From: Enoplosus armatus
Lineage: Eukaryota > Chordata > Actinopteri > Centrarchiformes > Enoplosidae
Length of the DNA stretch: 64,000 bases
Direction: 5' to 3'
Assembly (NCBI RefSeq): GCF_043641665.1
Contig: NC_092203.1
Coordinates: 2,170,001 to 2,234,000 of the forward strand
Below, one piece after another: positions 11,171 through 23,000 of the stretch (positions within the stretch are counted from its first letter, which is position 1; each line of letters starts with the position of its first letter). The notes beneath the pieces are model-generated. The model made no database searches. It worked only from the letters and a program-made list of their open reading frames with translations, and was not told the origin of the DNA. The translations under genes were made by a program, and so were the position numbers.

Positions 11171-13082
11171 AACATGCAACTCCCCATGAAACCACAACTC
11201 GTCGTTTTTTTACATTGTGTGCTCCCAGAAGTTGACATTTCTCTGAGGAAGCAGAAGACCTTAACCACTTGGTGTAATGAATCGGGAGGCGAGGCCACCC
11301 CCACCCTTTATGAGAGGTTTTGGACGGACGGTTAAGATGACATTTCTTTTACAGCGCCTGCAAATACTCTTATTGACTCTTTATTCCCTTCACAATCTTT
11401 AAAACTGATCCATAAAAAGCACAAATAGGTGCATAAAAAAATAAAAGTGTCTGACACCCAGACACCACCACCCCCCCCCATCGCCCCCAGTTTGATTTGT
11501 GTCCCCCGGCAAGGTGTCCCTTATTTTTGCACGTTGAAGGTGGCGAACTATGAGAAGCGTTAAAAGATAGATGGCTGGAAAAGACTTATAATCCCGCTGG
11601 TGACACGTAAAGGTGTTTCACAAGAATAATTGCCGCCCATGTTTTCTCTTTAACTGCATACCTGTCTGCTTTCTGTCTCCTGCTCCATTTGTTTGCCTTC
11701 CACTGTTGCTGGCCCCATTCCTCTGTCTCCCATGTCTTTCTGTCTCAGATAATCTAAGCCTGGCTTAAGCCTCCATCCACTCTATCTGCTGCCTCCCTCT
11801 CTCGCAGCCCCCCCCCCCCCCCAAACACACACGTCTGATTCTGTTCTTGCGACGAAGGCCTGAGAAATCCTCAGCAGATGCCTGAGAGGCTGTTTGGCTG
11901 GCTCCGCGCTGTTGATAGACAACACAGCTTTAAATGTGAAAACAAGGCTATTTCGAGCAGGCTTTGCAGAGATGGAATGCATGAATTTATAGACGAAGGG
12001 GAGGGGGGGTGGGGGGGGGGCACACAAACCTCACAGACGTTTTCTTGTTTGACTTGTTTCACATTTTCTCCGAACTTGTCAACACAAAATGCTTTGTGAG
12101 AGCAGCGTGGAGGAAAATGCGAACATTTTGTGCCTGTCACGGCGAGGGCTTTCATCCTGAGCCGTTCCATATACTGCACATAGATGCGCGTCAACAAAAA
12201 AAAAAAAAATCTGCCCCTATTGATCTGGATTTCGCAGCACCCGTCGTCTTGCATTTACTAATTGGCTGTGGCGCGCAGCATTTGCGACTAGTTGTTAAAG
12301 TTGGGGCGAGATGGAAAGAACCGCCAGTGCTCAAGTTCAAGTGACTGCACCATTCAAGTATTATCTACAGGAAGTGTCACAGGCTTGGACTAGATAACAC
12401 AAACTTAGAGATCATTCAAACAGGCTGGACGCCACCATAAATCCCAATGACATTCAAGGCTTCAAGGTCGACCCTTTTCTCTCTTTGCTGCCCAAAAAAA
12501 AAAAAGGCTGAATTTGCATACTTTCGTGGCTTTGGCCATCGGACAGGGCAAAATAAACAGCCCAGTACCCCAGGGAATAACGTCCATATTGGCCACCTCA
12601 AGAACGAAGTCGATTGCCAACGTTAAAAATGTTCAATGTTTATTTTCTAGCTATCTCGTACGTTCTTTTCCCCAGAGCTGAGGTCCAACATGTAACGCTG
12701 GAATGATCGACTAGCAGCAGCTGATTGGCCGCGCGATTCCATCGTGTTTTTTTTTTACGCGTCGCCCTCGCTCTGCCCGACCTCCTGTGATCGTCTCATC
12801 TCCCTTGTCAATTTTCTCTCCGCCATCCCTGGACTGGTGCGCTCGCTGTGTTTGCAGTCCCTCCCGTCTGCCACACAGATCCTATATACAGCAAAAAAAA
12901 TAAATAAATAAATGAATGACTGACAATGTGAAGCCTGAATAGATGAAAAATCCTGCCCGGTGTGGAGGCTAACTTTACGGAAAATTCAATCACACCTCAA
13001 GCGTCCGGGAGATTAATAGCTGCCATTATTCATCCTGGACTGGTGGAGGTGCTCTGCGTGTGCTGTTTATGCGAGTGTATGA

Positions 13083-13083
<1 letters not shown>

Positions 13084-13116
<33 letters not shown>
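13084..13116 (+). repeat. (TG)n microsatellite
   Basis: A perfect TG repeat of about 33 bp. Confidence 0.9.
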
Positions 13117-13122
<6 letters not shown>

Positions 13123-13236
13123 TGGGGAGGGAAGACATAGATTACGTTCCCTCTGCAGAGACTGTGCAGCTGGTAAAGATTTTTTAGTCATAATCAAACA
13201 CCAAAAGTGGATTCAAAGCGCTGTTACTTGGATTAG

Positions 13237-13285
13237 TGTGTGTGTGTATGTGTGTGTGTGTGTGTCGGGGGGGGGGGGGGGGGGG
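13237..13285 (+). repeat. Compound repeat: (TG)n followed by 19 G
   Basis: A TG repeat with one TATG imperfection runs straight into an uninterrupted G19 run (13267-13285), separated only by TC. Confidence 0.9.
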
Positions 13286-13954
13286 TTATTACCCAGCAGG
13301 CTGAGGTCAACCGTTACATTACAGCGGAGGCTTCTTCCTCACTCCTATCGCTTCCAATTTAGTTAATACAGGAGAACTGTTCTTCTTCCCTGCGCTCTGG
13401 AAGATAATCGACAATGAAATTAAGTGGCGGCAGCCCGTGTCAGTGGGGGCTTGTGGAGGAGGATGTGACGGCTCGGGGCTGATGGGAGATAATCAGAGGA
13501 CACAATCAGCGGTTGCCAAGAGAATTGCTCCGGGCTTCTTTTATGGCCATAATAACCGTCACCTTGGCCTGGCGCCGTCAGGTTAAGTCAAAATGCGTGG
13601 GCGCAAACATTTTGTTTGGACACGCACCCCCCCCCCCCCTTTCAGAGGCTCACACATGTGAGTTATGTCACTGTCAGGAGCAATATCGACTCCAATCCAC
13701 GCACACGCTCGCTTTGGAAGGAAGGAGTGTACACTTACCCAATCATGACAAATCACCGTTCCCCCCCGGCTGTCCCACCTCAGGGGGTCGTTACAACAGT
13801 GTCGGCTCAGATGGGGAAGGAGGCGACTCGCCGGCATGGAAACCGCTTTTACTTTCATGGTATCTGCTTCATTTCAGGTCGCTCTTTGAGGTTTTCTCGC
13901 AGAGATTGCAGCCGAGAGTTTCTAAAGAAATTACTTGAATCTTTTTTGGTTGGA

Positions 13955-13979
13955 GGGGGGGGGGGGGGGGGGGGGGGGG
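13955..13979 (+). repeat. Homopolymer tract, 25 consecutive G
   Basis: An uninterrupted G25 run in the intergenic interval. A glycine-rich open frame across it is an artefact. Confidence 0.9.
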
Positions 13980-14090
13980 AGCTCGTTGGGTGTCACTCTG
14001 GGTGAGGCAGCTGTTTAGTTCTCAGTACGTCCGGCCTCTTGTTGTCATTCAGCTGCCTGACGAAACACCTGTGAAAGACCAATGTCTGTC

Positions 14091-14142
14091 AGTGCTAATT
14101 ACTTGCAAATGCCTATGCAAATAGGCACAGCACAGTAATTAC
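14091..14142. promoter_or_regulatory. Compact POU/homeodomain motif cluster
   Basis: Within about 50 bp there are two octamer-type sites, TTGCAAAT (14103-14110) and a perfect ATGCAAAT (14115-14122). They are bracketed by two TAATTA homeodomain cores (14096-14101 and 14136-14141). The centre, CCTATGCAAATAGG, is nearly palindromic. POU proteins bind ATGCAAAT and many homeodomain proteins bind TAATTA. The clustered, roughly symmetrical arrangement suggests an enhancer core; its target gene is unknown. Confidence 0.35.
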
Positions 14143-14160
14143 ACCCCTCCAACAGTATAA

Positions 14161-14163
<3 letters not shown>

Positions 14164-14192
<29 letters not shown>
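14164..14192 (+). repeat. (CA)n microsatellite
   Basis: A perfect CA repeat of about 29 bp. Confidence 0.9.
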
Positions 14193-14195
<3 letters not shown>

Positions 14196-14347
14196 GTAGC
14201 CACTGTGGCGTCCATCCTTGCGAGGTAAATCAGCGTCGTCTGTTATTAAAATTATAATTGTTGCACAGGATAAAAAGGTTAACACTTGAGACCACAGCTC
14301 TGTTTTACACATAATAACAGTATTTAGTCCTGAAGAAATGTTGTGGA

Positions 14348-14367
14348 CCCCCCCCCCCCCCCCCCCC
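14348..14367 (+). repeat. Homopolymer tract, 20 consecutive C
   Basis: An uninterrupted C20 run, which is G20 on the opposite strand. Confidence 0.9.
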
Positions 14368-14477
14368 AATTCTACAGATAGCACTACTGAATATCTCACG
14401 ATAATGATAACATTACGAGCTCACACAGTGGGAAAAGCGAGAACAACATGTCTTATCTTTTATTTCACTGTCTAATA

Positions 14478-14560
14478 CAGTGGTTTTCAACCTAGGGGTC
14501 GGGGACCGTCGAGGGGTCCCAAGATACGTCTGAGGGGTCACCGGATAATTAAAGCTGTTT
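14478..14560 (+). mobile_element. hAT-like non-autonomous transposon end
   Basis: The block starts CAGTGGTTTTCAACCTAGG and continues with GGGGTC-type repeats and GAGGGGTCACCGG. CAGTGGTTCTCAACC-type termini are typical of hAT-family (Charlie-like) elements in vertebrates. I could not find a convincing second terminus or target-site duplication, so this is probably a fragment. No transposase is encoded. Confidence 0.45.
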
Positions 14561-16379
14561 GTTTATTAACAATCAAATGACAGATAATTACCACCCAGCT
14601 CTGCAGTTCCTCTCAGTTCTATCTAGTGTTTTAGCGTCTTCCAGCTTATTGTTTTCGTTCTGTGCCCCCCCCCCAACTTTACTGTTTGGTTCATTCTCGC
14701 TGCTAATTAATACATAAATATGGCAATAGATATATATAATATTTGGTCTAGTTGCTAACATTGGGACACAAACATGACTCCATTAAATGCTAATGTTGTT
14801 CCACACCTGCCGGATGTGTAAATGGGCAACCATGTGCTAACATGTTAGCCACAACAATTTTATGTTGACAAATCAAATCACGCAGAAACTTTTCTCCAGA
14901 TGGAAAAACCACCTGTTGCTTTATGTTTATGTTGCTAAGTCTAAGCTAAGCCAAGCTAAGCTTTGTACTGTTATCGTAACTGATATAAATTCAAGAGGAA
15001 TCCTTTTTTATTATTGTTTGTATTGAGGGAGAGAGAACAGGGGTGAACTCCTTCCTCTCAGGCTGAGGGGTTAAACGTGTAGGTGGATATGTTTTCTGGC
15101 TGCATTGCATTCTGGTCCACTGAGACCACTGTCGGATGAGAAATTGGTATCTCTGCCTCTGCGATGATGGATTCCCCCCCTGTGGGATTGTTGATCCTCA
15201 GCGCAGAATGGTGCATCTAAAGAGAGGATCTCACTCTTGAGACTGAAGTCACTGGTTTATTATAATAATATTGAATCGATAATTAAGTTGGTGTGTTGTT
15301 ATAACAAGAAGAGGCTTCAAAAATAATCAGAACCAACCTGTTCAGTCTTAAATTCGAGACTCGGTGAGCCGGGCGAGCATCAGTGTGCGAGTGTCACGGC
15401 AAGGTCAATCATCGCCTCGTTTACCGAAAAAGCTATTTTCTAATCCCGCTAATGGGTCTGTTCAGGGGCGGCATCTGATTGAGAACCTGCTCTCAGGCGG
15501 CGTACTATTTAGACAGCGGCACATTAACGCTATCTGGGTTTGTTTCAAGCGGATTTCTCTCAGGAAGTCGAGCTGCGAGGAGAAATGTGTGAAATCAGAT
15601 GAGGTTGCAGGAGGGTGGTCGCTCTGGTTCCCAGGAGCAGCAGCAGCTGCATCAACAACGAACTCCAAGCCGTGATGTAGTTTAATATGACTGTCCACGC
15701 GCCAGGTTTATTCATCCCGGGGGGGGGGCATTTTCTTATCACTGGGGTCAGCAGAGCAAAGGCCCCCAAGAGCTCGTAACCTGGCGTATCTGGTTTAAAG
15801 AGGACGGCCTATGACTCAGTACCACACCGCTTTCCTAATGAATTAGGAGATTAATGGCAGACTTCAGACATGTGAAACATGCGAACAGCGTCCAAGGTCG
15901 AAGAGCTGCGGCGCACAGGGACGCGGCTCCGCGCGAGACGTGGATCAGATCTGATGTGCGTCCAGGCCAGGCCTGCGTGTTTACAGAATGCTGGGCTTTC
16001 ATCCTCAGCCCAGCGCTCAGATCATTTCCACTGAGTGCGCCGAGGTGCGTTTGATCCAAACAAACAACTGTGAGTGATTTAGGCAGGCAGTGCAAATTTT
16101 ATTCATAAAAGCTGAGAGGCAAATGGGGCGAGGTTCACTTCTTTGCCCTGAAAATGGGAGAGAGAAAAAAAAAAAAAAAAAACGAAAAACCACACCAGGA
16201 AACCCATTCTGCAAAACAATCGCCTTGATTTTAAGAATCGCGTCGAGTGAGTTTAGGGTGACAAAAGGTCCGCGCTTAATGCGAGCCGAGCCGCTCACAC
16301 CGCCTCGCGAAAAGCCTCCGCGACTTAAATGAGCACTTGAATGCTTCAGTAATAGATTAGGTAGTAGGCTTACCCGAGG

Positions 16380-17000
16380 CCAGCCACAGCACTCAGGACC
16401 CGCAGGTTATAATTTATGTCTTGCTTTCATAATTATGATTTTTATCAGGTGTAATTTGCATCACGAGCGGAAAAATGAAATTGGATTCCGATTGTTTTTT
16501 AAACGGAGGCGTGAGGCCACGTGTTCCCACGCTGTGAGAGCGAGATGCTCCCCGTCACAGTGCAGCACATGGGAAAGGTCACCTTGGAGGTGATTGTAAG
16601 GGCTTATCTTTGACTGGCTAATGAACGGATCCGTGTCTTGCTTGCCACGTCTGCACGTGACAATGTTTGAATGTCAGAAAAGAACTCGCCCCCATTCTTT
16701 GTAAACGTGAATCGTCTGTATTCCACGTTCAGCCCATGATACGTTGAGCCCTTCCCACACACGCATTAATGAATGCCAACAAACTTATTACCGGATCCTC
16801 TTCTAATTCAGCCCCTTGCTCTCCCTGTGGCCACAGCGACTCTGTTATTGGTGCTGTAATAATGATTATGATAATGAAAAGCTTTAATGGTAATGACTGT
16901 CATCAGTAATGATGGAATTAGGCTCGTGTTATATTGTAGCTCCTTTTCGCTCCCCCTTGGGTTAATGATACATCTTCAAGTATGGATTTATTTTACAATG
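16380..17000. promoter_or_regulatory. Non-repetitive AT-rich patches, possible conserved elements
   Basis: Two stretches (about 16400-16500 and 16840-16920) are free of simple repeats and rich in homeodomain-like cores such as ATAATTATG, TAATAATGATTATG and GGTAATGACTGTC. They look like vertebrate enhancer sequence, but nothing here proves function. Confidence 0.2.
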
Positions 17001-19303
17001 GCCGCTGTAATTTCAGTTTTATGGGACCGTCCATGTTTGAGCCCGACAGAAGAAAAGGCCTCAGCAGTTTTTTTTTTTTTTAATATTGGCCCCCGCAGAA
17101 GACAGATTCCATTTGCTTGTGCAGCTATAGCACCCCGGTTGCTTTGTGTCTGTTCAAAGTCAAGCATGTATTTTCAGGATGTCATTCGTATCCTCAAGTT
17201 AAGAGCAGACCTGCTCAAACGTCAACACGGCCACTTACGGCCCGTGAGCTGCAAAATAACCTCCAGCCGCTGCCGCAGATCAAACACGGAACTCTACTCT
17301 TTATGCTCCCTCTCACCTGAAGCCAAGTCTCCATGTTAGTATCTTCTCCCGAGTCTCTACCGCGTTTACATTCTGACTCAAGACGCCGCCGCCGCCCCAA
17401 GGCCGGCTATCGGCAGGTCTCCTCCATCTCATTTGCTGCTCCTGCGAGCCAGCCAATTTTGCCGACCATCCTCTCAGTGAGCTGTAATGGCTTCTTTGAC
17501 TGTCAGCGCTTTAAATCCTTCAGAGACCCGCTGTCCGGCACGCGGCGGGTGAGGCCAGGGCGGAAGAGGCCGTAAAACAAATGATCCCTCTGGGAAATGA
17601 AGGGGAGGTGTAATTATGAGAGGCGCGCGCAATAACCCGGGTGGATGCACCTGCACCAAAATAAAGCTAATGTGACTTCTTTTTTTTTTTACTTAGTTCA
17701 CTTCGTGACCTAACATCAATATTCTGCTCGAGCTTAATGATTTATTTACATAGCTTTTAAGATTTTATGAGAAATTACCATTTAAGTCAACTCTGAGGGA
17801 AAACGGTATTTACCGCGAGCTCCCAGCAACGTTCGGGATGAGAAAAGAGACAGCGCTGCTCATGCTCTTCTCTTTGTTTGCCGGCGTTGTGCTGGTTTGT
17901 GTGAGCATACGCCGAGATCACACAAAACACACGGGGGAGCCCGCTTGCACTCTTCACACCCGACAGAGGCACATCAGTCAGCCTCCGGCGCCTGTTTTCA
18001 TCAATCAGAATGCCATTGACATCGCATGGCACAAAGTCAAACAGTGTCCTCCCGCTGAATGAATTGGCAGGAGGGGCCGCGAGATTGGATCGCGCCTGAG
18101 GAATGCTAATTTCACCGGGAGTCCGGGTCTGGATATGTCGTGATTAAAGACTCAATTTCCCAGAGGTCAGCGCGGTGTGATCACATATTACCACTAACTG
18201 ATGGAGTGTCTCTGACATCTGCACTCTCGGCGGGCACGGCAGTCACAAGCGGCGGCGGCGTCAACAGCCATTAACGTGGAAGAGAGAATCAGCCGTCGGA
18301 TTAGATATTCCTGTCAGAGTCAAGAATTCGTGCAGTCACGGAGTTCCTAAGTAGCCGTGTTATGCTATCAATATGCTTATTCATGGTTGAGATTATGTAA
18401 GTGAAAAAGTAGGGGGAGAGGCCTACAGCAGCTCGCCGCTGTAAAAGGCTAAGCCCTGAAATGCTGCCATCCAGCATTATCTTCACATAGCAGGAAGCCC
18501 TGCCATGCATTATCCCAACATGTGTCTCTGTGGAAGGCATCTCGCAGCAGCAGGTTTTAATGCGCTGGCGCCGAGCAACACAGACGGCACTCCTCTTATT
18601 ACAGACACATCACCTTGTCATTTGAACAGCTGACTGGCAGCTGGAAAAGAGAAATTCCCGGTTTACAATTGAATGGCCGTACTGGACGATTACCGCACAT
18701 TTGCAGCCTATTAAATACAGATCACGTATTCTTAACACGGGCTTTCCAAAGCACGCCATTCGTTTTTTTTTTTTTTTTAGGTGGATTTCCGACCGCACCT
18801 TCCGGGCAGCGTGTGATCAGTATTCATTTCTGCTCGGCGCTGAGAAAGAAACTCGCCTGAGATATGTAATCCATCACGGTGACCACTTTCCTTGCCCTTG
18901 TTTTCTCCCGTCAGCTATTTCATCGTTATGCGGTAATGCAGTGGAAAGCAAGGAGCTATTTTCTCTCATTTAGTGGTGCATTTCTATGGAGCCCCAAAGC
19001 TGACAAAATGCAGTAAAGGTTAAATAGAAAAACTGAACAAAACACTTATTAGCTGAATAATTGAATGTAAAAAAGGAATCTAAAGCTTTATTATTATTAT
19101 TTTTCTTCGACCTCCAATAGAGTTCATTAAATACATTTAAAGCTTAAAACGTTGCAGTTAGCTTAGCAGCCTTTTAAGCTAGCTAGCTATCTCCTGCTAA
19201 CTCATTTTAGGCTGCTAAAGTCAGCCACCGTACACTGGCGATATATGACAAAACAACCATTTTCCATAATGCAGCAAACCAGGTGACATGCTTGATTCAT
19301 GGT

Positions 19304-19309
19304 TTTATT
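19304..19309 (-). terminator. abcb11: Candidate poly(A) signal of abcb11
   Basis: AATAAA on the minus strand, about 700 nt beyond the abcb11 stop codon at 20008. Further AATAAA-like strings lie near 19090, so the true site is uncertain. Confidence 0.3.
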
Positions 19310-19459
19310 TCATTTCCACGCAAAGCATAAAAAATAAAAATAGGCCCATCCATCCAGCATTACATGGCTGGGAGGAGGAATACATGATGAAGCAATTCAC
19401 TTGAATTATCTCGAAGCACACCGTCTACTGTACATAAGACACATAACACAATCTGTTAA

Positions 19460-19515
19460 AATGTTAAGAAGGATAGTTTGACATTTGGGGAAATACACTT
19501 GCAAGAAGAGTACGT
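19460..19515 (+). repeat. Dispersed repeat family A, truncated copy
   Basis: GGATAGTTTGACATTTGGGG followed by AAATACACTTGCAAG matches the outer end of the repeat family A copies at about 10990 and 56490. The diagnostic TTAGCTTAGCATAAAG part is missing, so this is a fragment. It lies in the probable 3' UTR or just downstream of abcb11. Confidence 0.5.
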
Positions 19516-20007
19516 TTTCTATATTACAGCAAGAGTACACGTGTACTTGTTTGGACATGAATAATATCATCATATATTCAGGCTGAAATTCAACTTCTTC
19601 ACGTCTGTTGGTTATTGTTGGTCATCAAACCAGCTTACAGGCACATTTACCACCAACCGAAGGACTGGTTTGGCGCAGTATGCTGCGGTGAATAGTGGGA
19701 ATGCGCTTAGCTCTGAACACTGCCGCGTCAAGTGTGGGTTATATATGTCCTCGGGACACGCTTGCCTACCACCAGGCGGGCGTGTGAACGTGCTCGAGAC
19801 TCGCAAGACCCCTCTATTATTGACAGGATCCTTACCCAAAAAATAAATACAGTCAGAGTGAACAGGTGGGTCTTCCTTTTTCTTCTTGTGATTTTAAAGT
19901 ATAGCGCACTTCCGGTCCTGGCCTCTCTCGGCGTACGGCAACAACACTGCTCCTTACAGTCCTTTCTCTCGGCTGCCTTGCTAACGGGCGGCCGCTTCCC
20001 TGTGCAG

Positions 20008-23000
20008 TTAGCTGATTGGCGCCCCCGTGGTCACCAGCTTGTAGTAGGCTCCCTTCAGGGCCATGAGCTGGTCGTGCGTCCCCTTCTCGACCACGTAGCC
20101 CCTGGACATGACGGCGATAATGTCGGAGTTCTGAATGGTGGACAGGCGATGGGCGATGACGATGCAGGTCCGGCCCTCTCTGGCTTTGTCCAGGGCTTCT
20201 TGCACCGTCTGTCACAAGCATGAAAACAAACACACACACACATGAAGCACGCGGGGGGGGGGGGGGGGCGCCATCATCGCTTCTCCCGCACAGCAGACAC
20301 ACAAGCCGCACAATTATAGCAATTTCACAATCACGCGTTGATTACTATCATTAGAATGTTCCGGCGCATCAGCGCGCCGCAGAGGCCTCTTTGCTCCTCA
20401 GCATGGTTCAGCCTTCGGAGCTGGAAAAGCTACTGCACAGTCCCGCAGATCATATTCATCTCAAAAGATGCTCCACTGGAGGGTGGGCATGAACTGTGAG
20501 CTGCTGGTGATAATAATAGAGACGATGAACGATAATGACGTTAATTATAAGAATAATTAACTGCCTGCTCCTCTTGCTCTCCGTGCCTGGAGAGCATCAA
20601 GCAGCTGCACTGCACTGGGACATGAAGTGTGTGGATTCAACACAGCGATGCGTACCTTCTCGCTCTCCGTGTCCAGGGCGGAGGTGGCCTCGTCCAGGAG
20701 CAGGATCTTGGGGTCGCGCATGATCGCCCGGGCGATGGCGATGCGCTGCTTCTGACCTCGGGACAGCTGGGAACCCTGGGCGCCGACGTTCGTGTCGTAT
20801 TTCTGAGGCAGTGAGGCAAGAGCATCTATATTAAATGTCCTGAATATTGCGGTGAGTCATATCCCCATTTGGACATTCACGTATTGTTTGTTTTGAAGCT
20901 AGAAAATCGGGAGGACGTGTTCTCTGTCTCTCTCAGCTTCAGACCTCCCTCACTTCCCAGAGGCCCTTTTCTTAATGGAACTTTTCATAACTTGCCCTGA
21001 GACTTTCTGGCCTTTCCCCATCACCTGGGACTGTATGCACAAAACATCCTAAGGCTAAACATAGCTCCTCACTGGCCAAGTCTCTCCAAATAATAAGGGA
21101 CATGTCAGACCTAAGACTTTTTGTCTGAGATAAGTTCGAGGCAGTCCAGAGCTAGACTGATGAATCAACCGAAGCTGGACCTTTTTAGTGCCTCCTAGTG
21201 GTTTTTGCCAGCTCGTCCATTGTGTCCTTGTTCTGTTCCTGATCTCTGCCTCTGTTTGCTTGCCACCGTGTTTTCTGAACACGTGAACAAAGTAAACCTG
21301 CAAGCCTTTCAAACCATTGCGCGCAGGACGCCCCCCAGTACCTCGGGAAGTGACATGACGTAGTCGTGAAGCTGGGCCTTCTTGGCGGCGGAGATGACCT
21401 CATTCATGCCGATTTCCCGCATGTTGTCGCCGTACTTGATGTTCTCGGCGATGCTGCAGTCGAACAAGATGGGCTCCTGGGACACGATGCCGATTTTGGA
21501 GCGCAGGAAGGACACGTTGACTCGAGTCGAGTCGTGGCCATCAATCAGCTGCAGGAAGCAATGGATTTTACCATTAGTAGAAAGCGGTATAATAATCAAA
21601 GACTGGAAATACAATCCACTTAATGAGCTATCATAATACCATCTCTGCTGTAATTCCTTCTCCTAGCTTTGCAGAGGTGATACTGTCCTTTTTAAATCTC
21701 GGACAGAGAATCAGGACTACGCGCTTGCAAACCACTTCCAACTCAATTAAGGCCATTTGAATCTTGGCAGGAATCCCTTGCTGGCACCAACGCCAACCTC
21801 CATCCTGAGTGGAGTGCCCCTTCTTTCTTTCTTTTTTTTTTTAAAGTCAGCATAAATGTCCCGACTGATGTCATATAAGAGTCAGAAATACTTCAGTCCC
21901 AAAGTGCACTGAATGTCCAGCAATTGGTCTTTGACTTTGACAAATTATTCATTTATTCATTTCAGAATGAGATAATCTGACATTTGGATAAAGGTCAGCA
22001 AATGCTGTGACAATATAATGTTGCCTGTTTTGTTTTTTTTAAGTTCCACCTTAATGTCAGAAATCCAAATCCAAAATGACGACATTGTCGGAAATACTCG
22101 AGTACAACTTCACAGTACATGCTGTAGAAGTATTCATACTTCACTTTTCGTTCATTGTACATATGCAGTGTTTTTGCCGGGCGTCCTCCTCACCACTCTG
22201 CCGTGGTCAGGGTCATAAAACCTCTCCAGCAGCTGCACGCTGGTGCTCTTCCCGCAGCCGCTGCTGCCCACGAAGGCCAGCGTCTGGCCGGGCTTCACCG
22301 ACACGTTCAGCCCATTCAGGACCTGGATGTCTGGCCTGGTGGGGTAGGTGAACTTGCAGTCGATGAAGTCGATGTTCCCTTGGAAGTTATCCTGAAAACA
22401 CAACAGAGGGAGGAAGGGGGAACAAAAAAAAAAAAAAACCACAAAGGCATTTAAAACATCCTAACAATTGTCTTGTGGCAGCATGGTGCATAACGCGTAT
22501 CCTCGTTCGTACCCATTTATCTCCCTCTCCGCTGTAGACGCTGATCTGAGGCACGCGGTCCAGCAGCTGGAAGAAGCGGGCCGCCGAAATCTTGGCCTTG
22601 GCGTAGTCTGGGGTGTAAGAGGAGGCTCTGCCAAGGGCTGTGCCGCTGGTGACGATGGCCGAGATGACCCTGCCAGAGAAATCAACGTAATGTAACTTCA
22701 ATCAAGCCCTTTGTAACTCCACTGGCTCACCACAGGGTGGGGTCCTTTCTCCTTCTCCTGGTGAGACGTATTTCTCGTTTTAAAGTTACAATTCTGTAAA
22801 ATATTTATGAAGTCAAACTCAGTTTTTGATATTATTTGTGGTCTGCATGTTTTAGAACAGCTGTTAAATGTATTTACGTTCAATAAGTACGTGTCTGTAT
22901 AGTGGTAGTGGTAGTGGCGGAGTCCGCCATTCCCACATAGGATTCAGATTGTCTTCACACAACCGAGAGATTGACAGGAAGCATAATCCAGCATTACTGT

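Larger units (their letters stand above)
6561..19300. other. Gene-free interval between convergent b3galt1 and abcb11
   Basis: I see no coding exon in about 12.7 kb. The open frames present are short, overlap on both strands, and are mostly made of repeats (poly-His/Thr/Val/Cys from CA/TG tracts, poly-Gly/Pro from G/C tracts). The interval holds TG/CA repeats (6857-6913, 7605-7634, 7823-7850, 13084-13116, 13237-13265, 14164-14192), an AT repeat (8934-8980), long G/C runs (11808-11822, 13267-13285, 13955-13979, 14348-14367), a repeat family A copy (about 10990-11170), a hAT-like fragment (14478-14560) and several AT-rich patches that might be enhancers. Confidence 0.6.

Noticed and set aside
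13616..14005. Open frames ending in long poly-Gly or starting with poly-Pro
   Set aside because: They cross G/C homopolymers, overlap on both strands, and have no family similarity.
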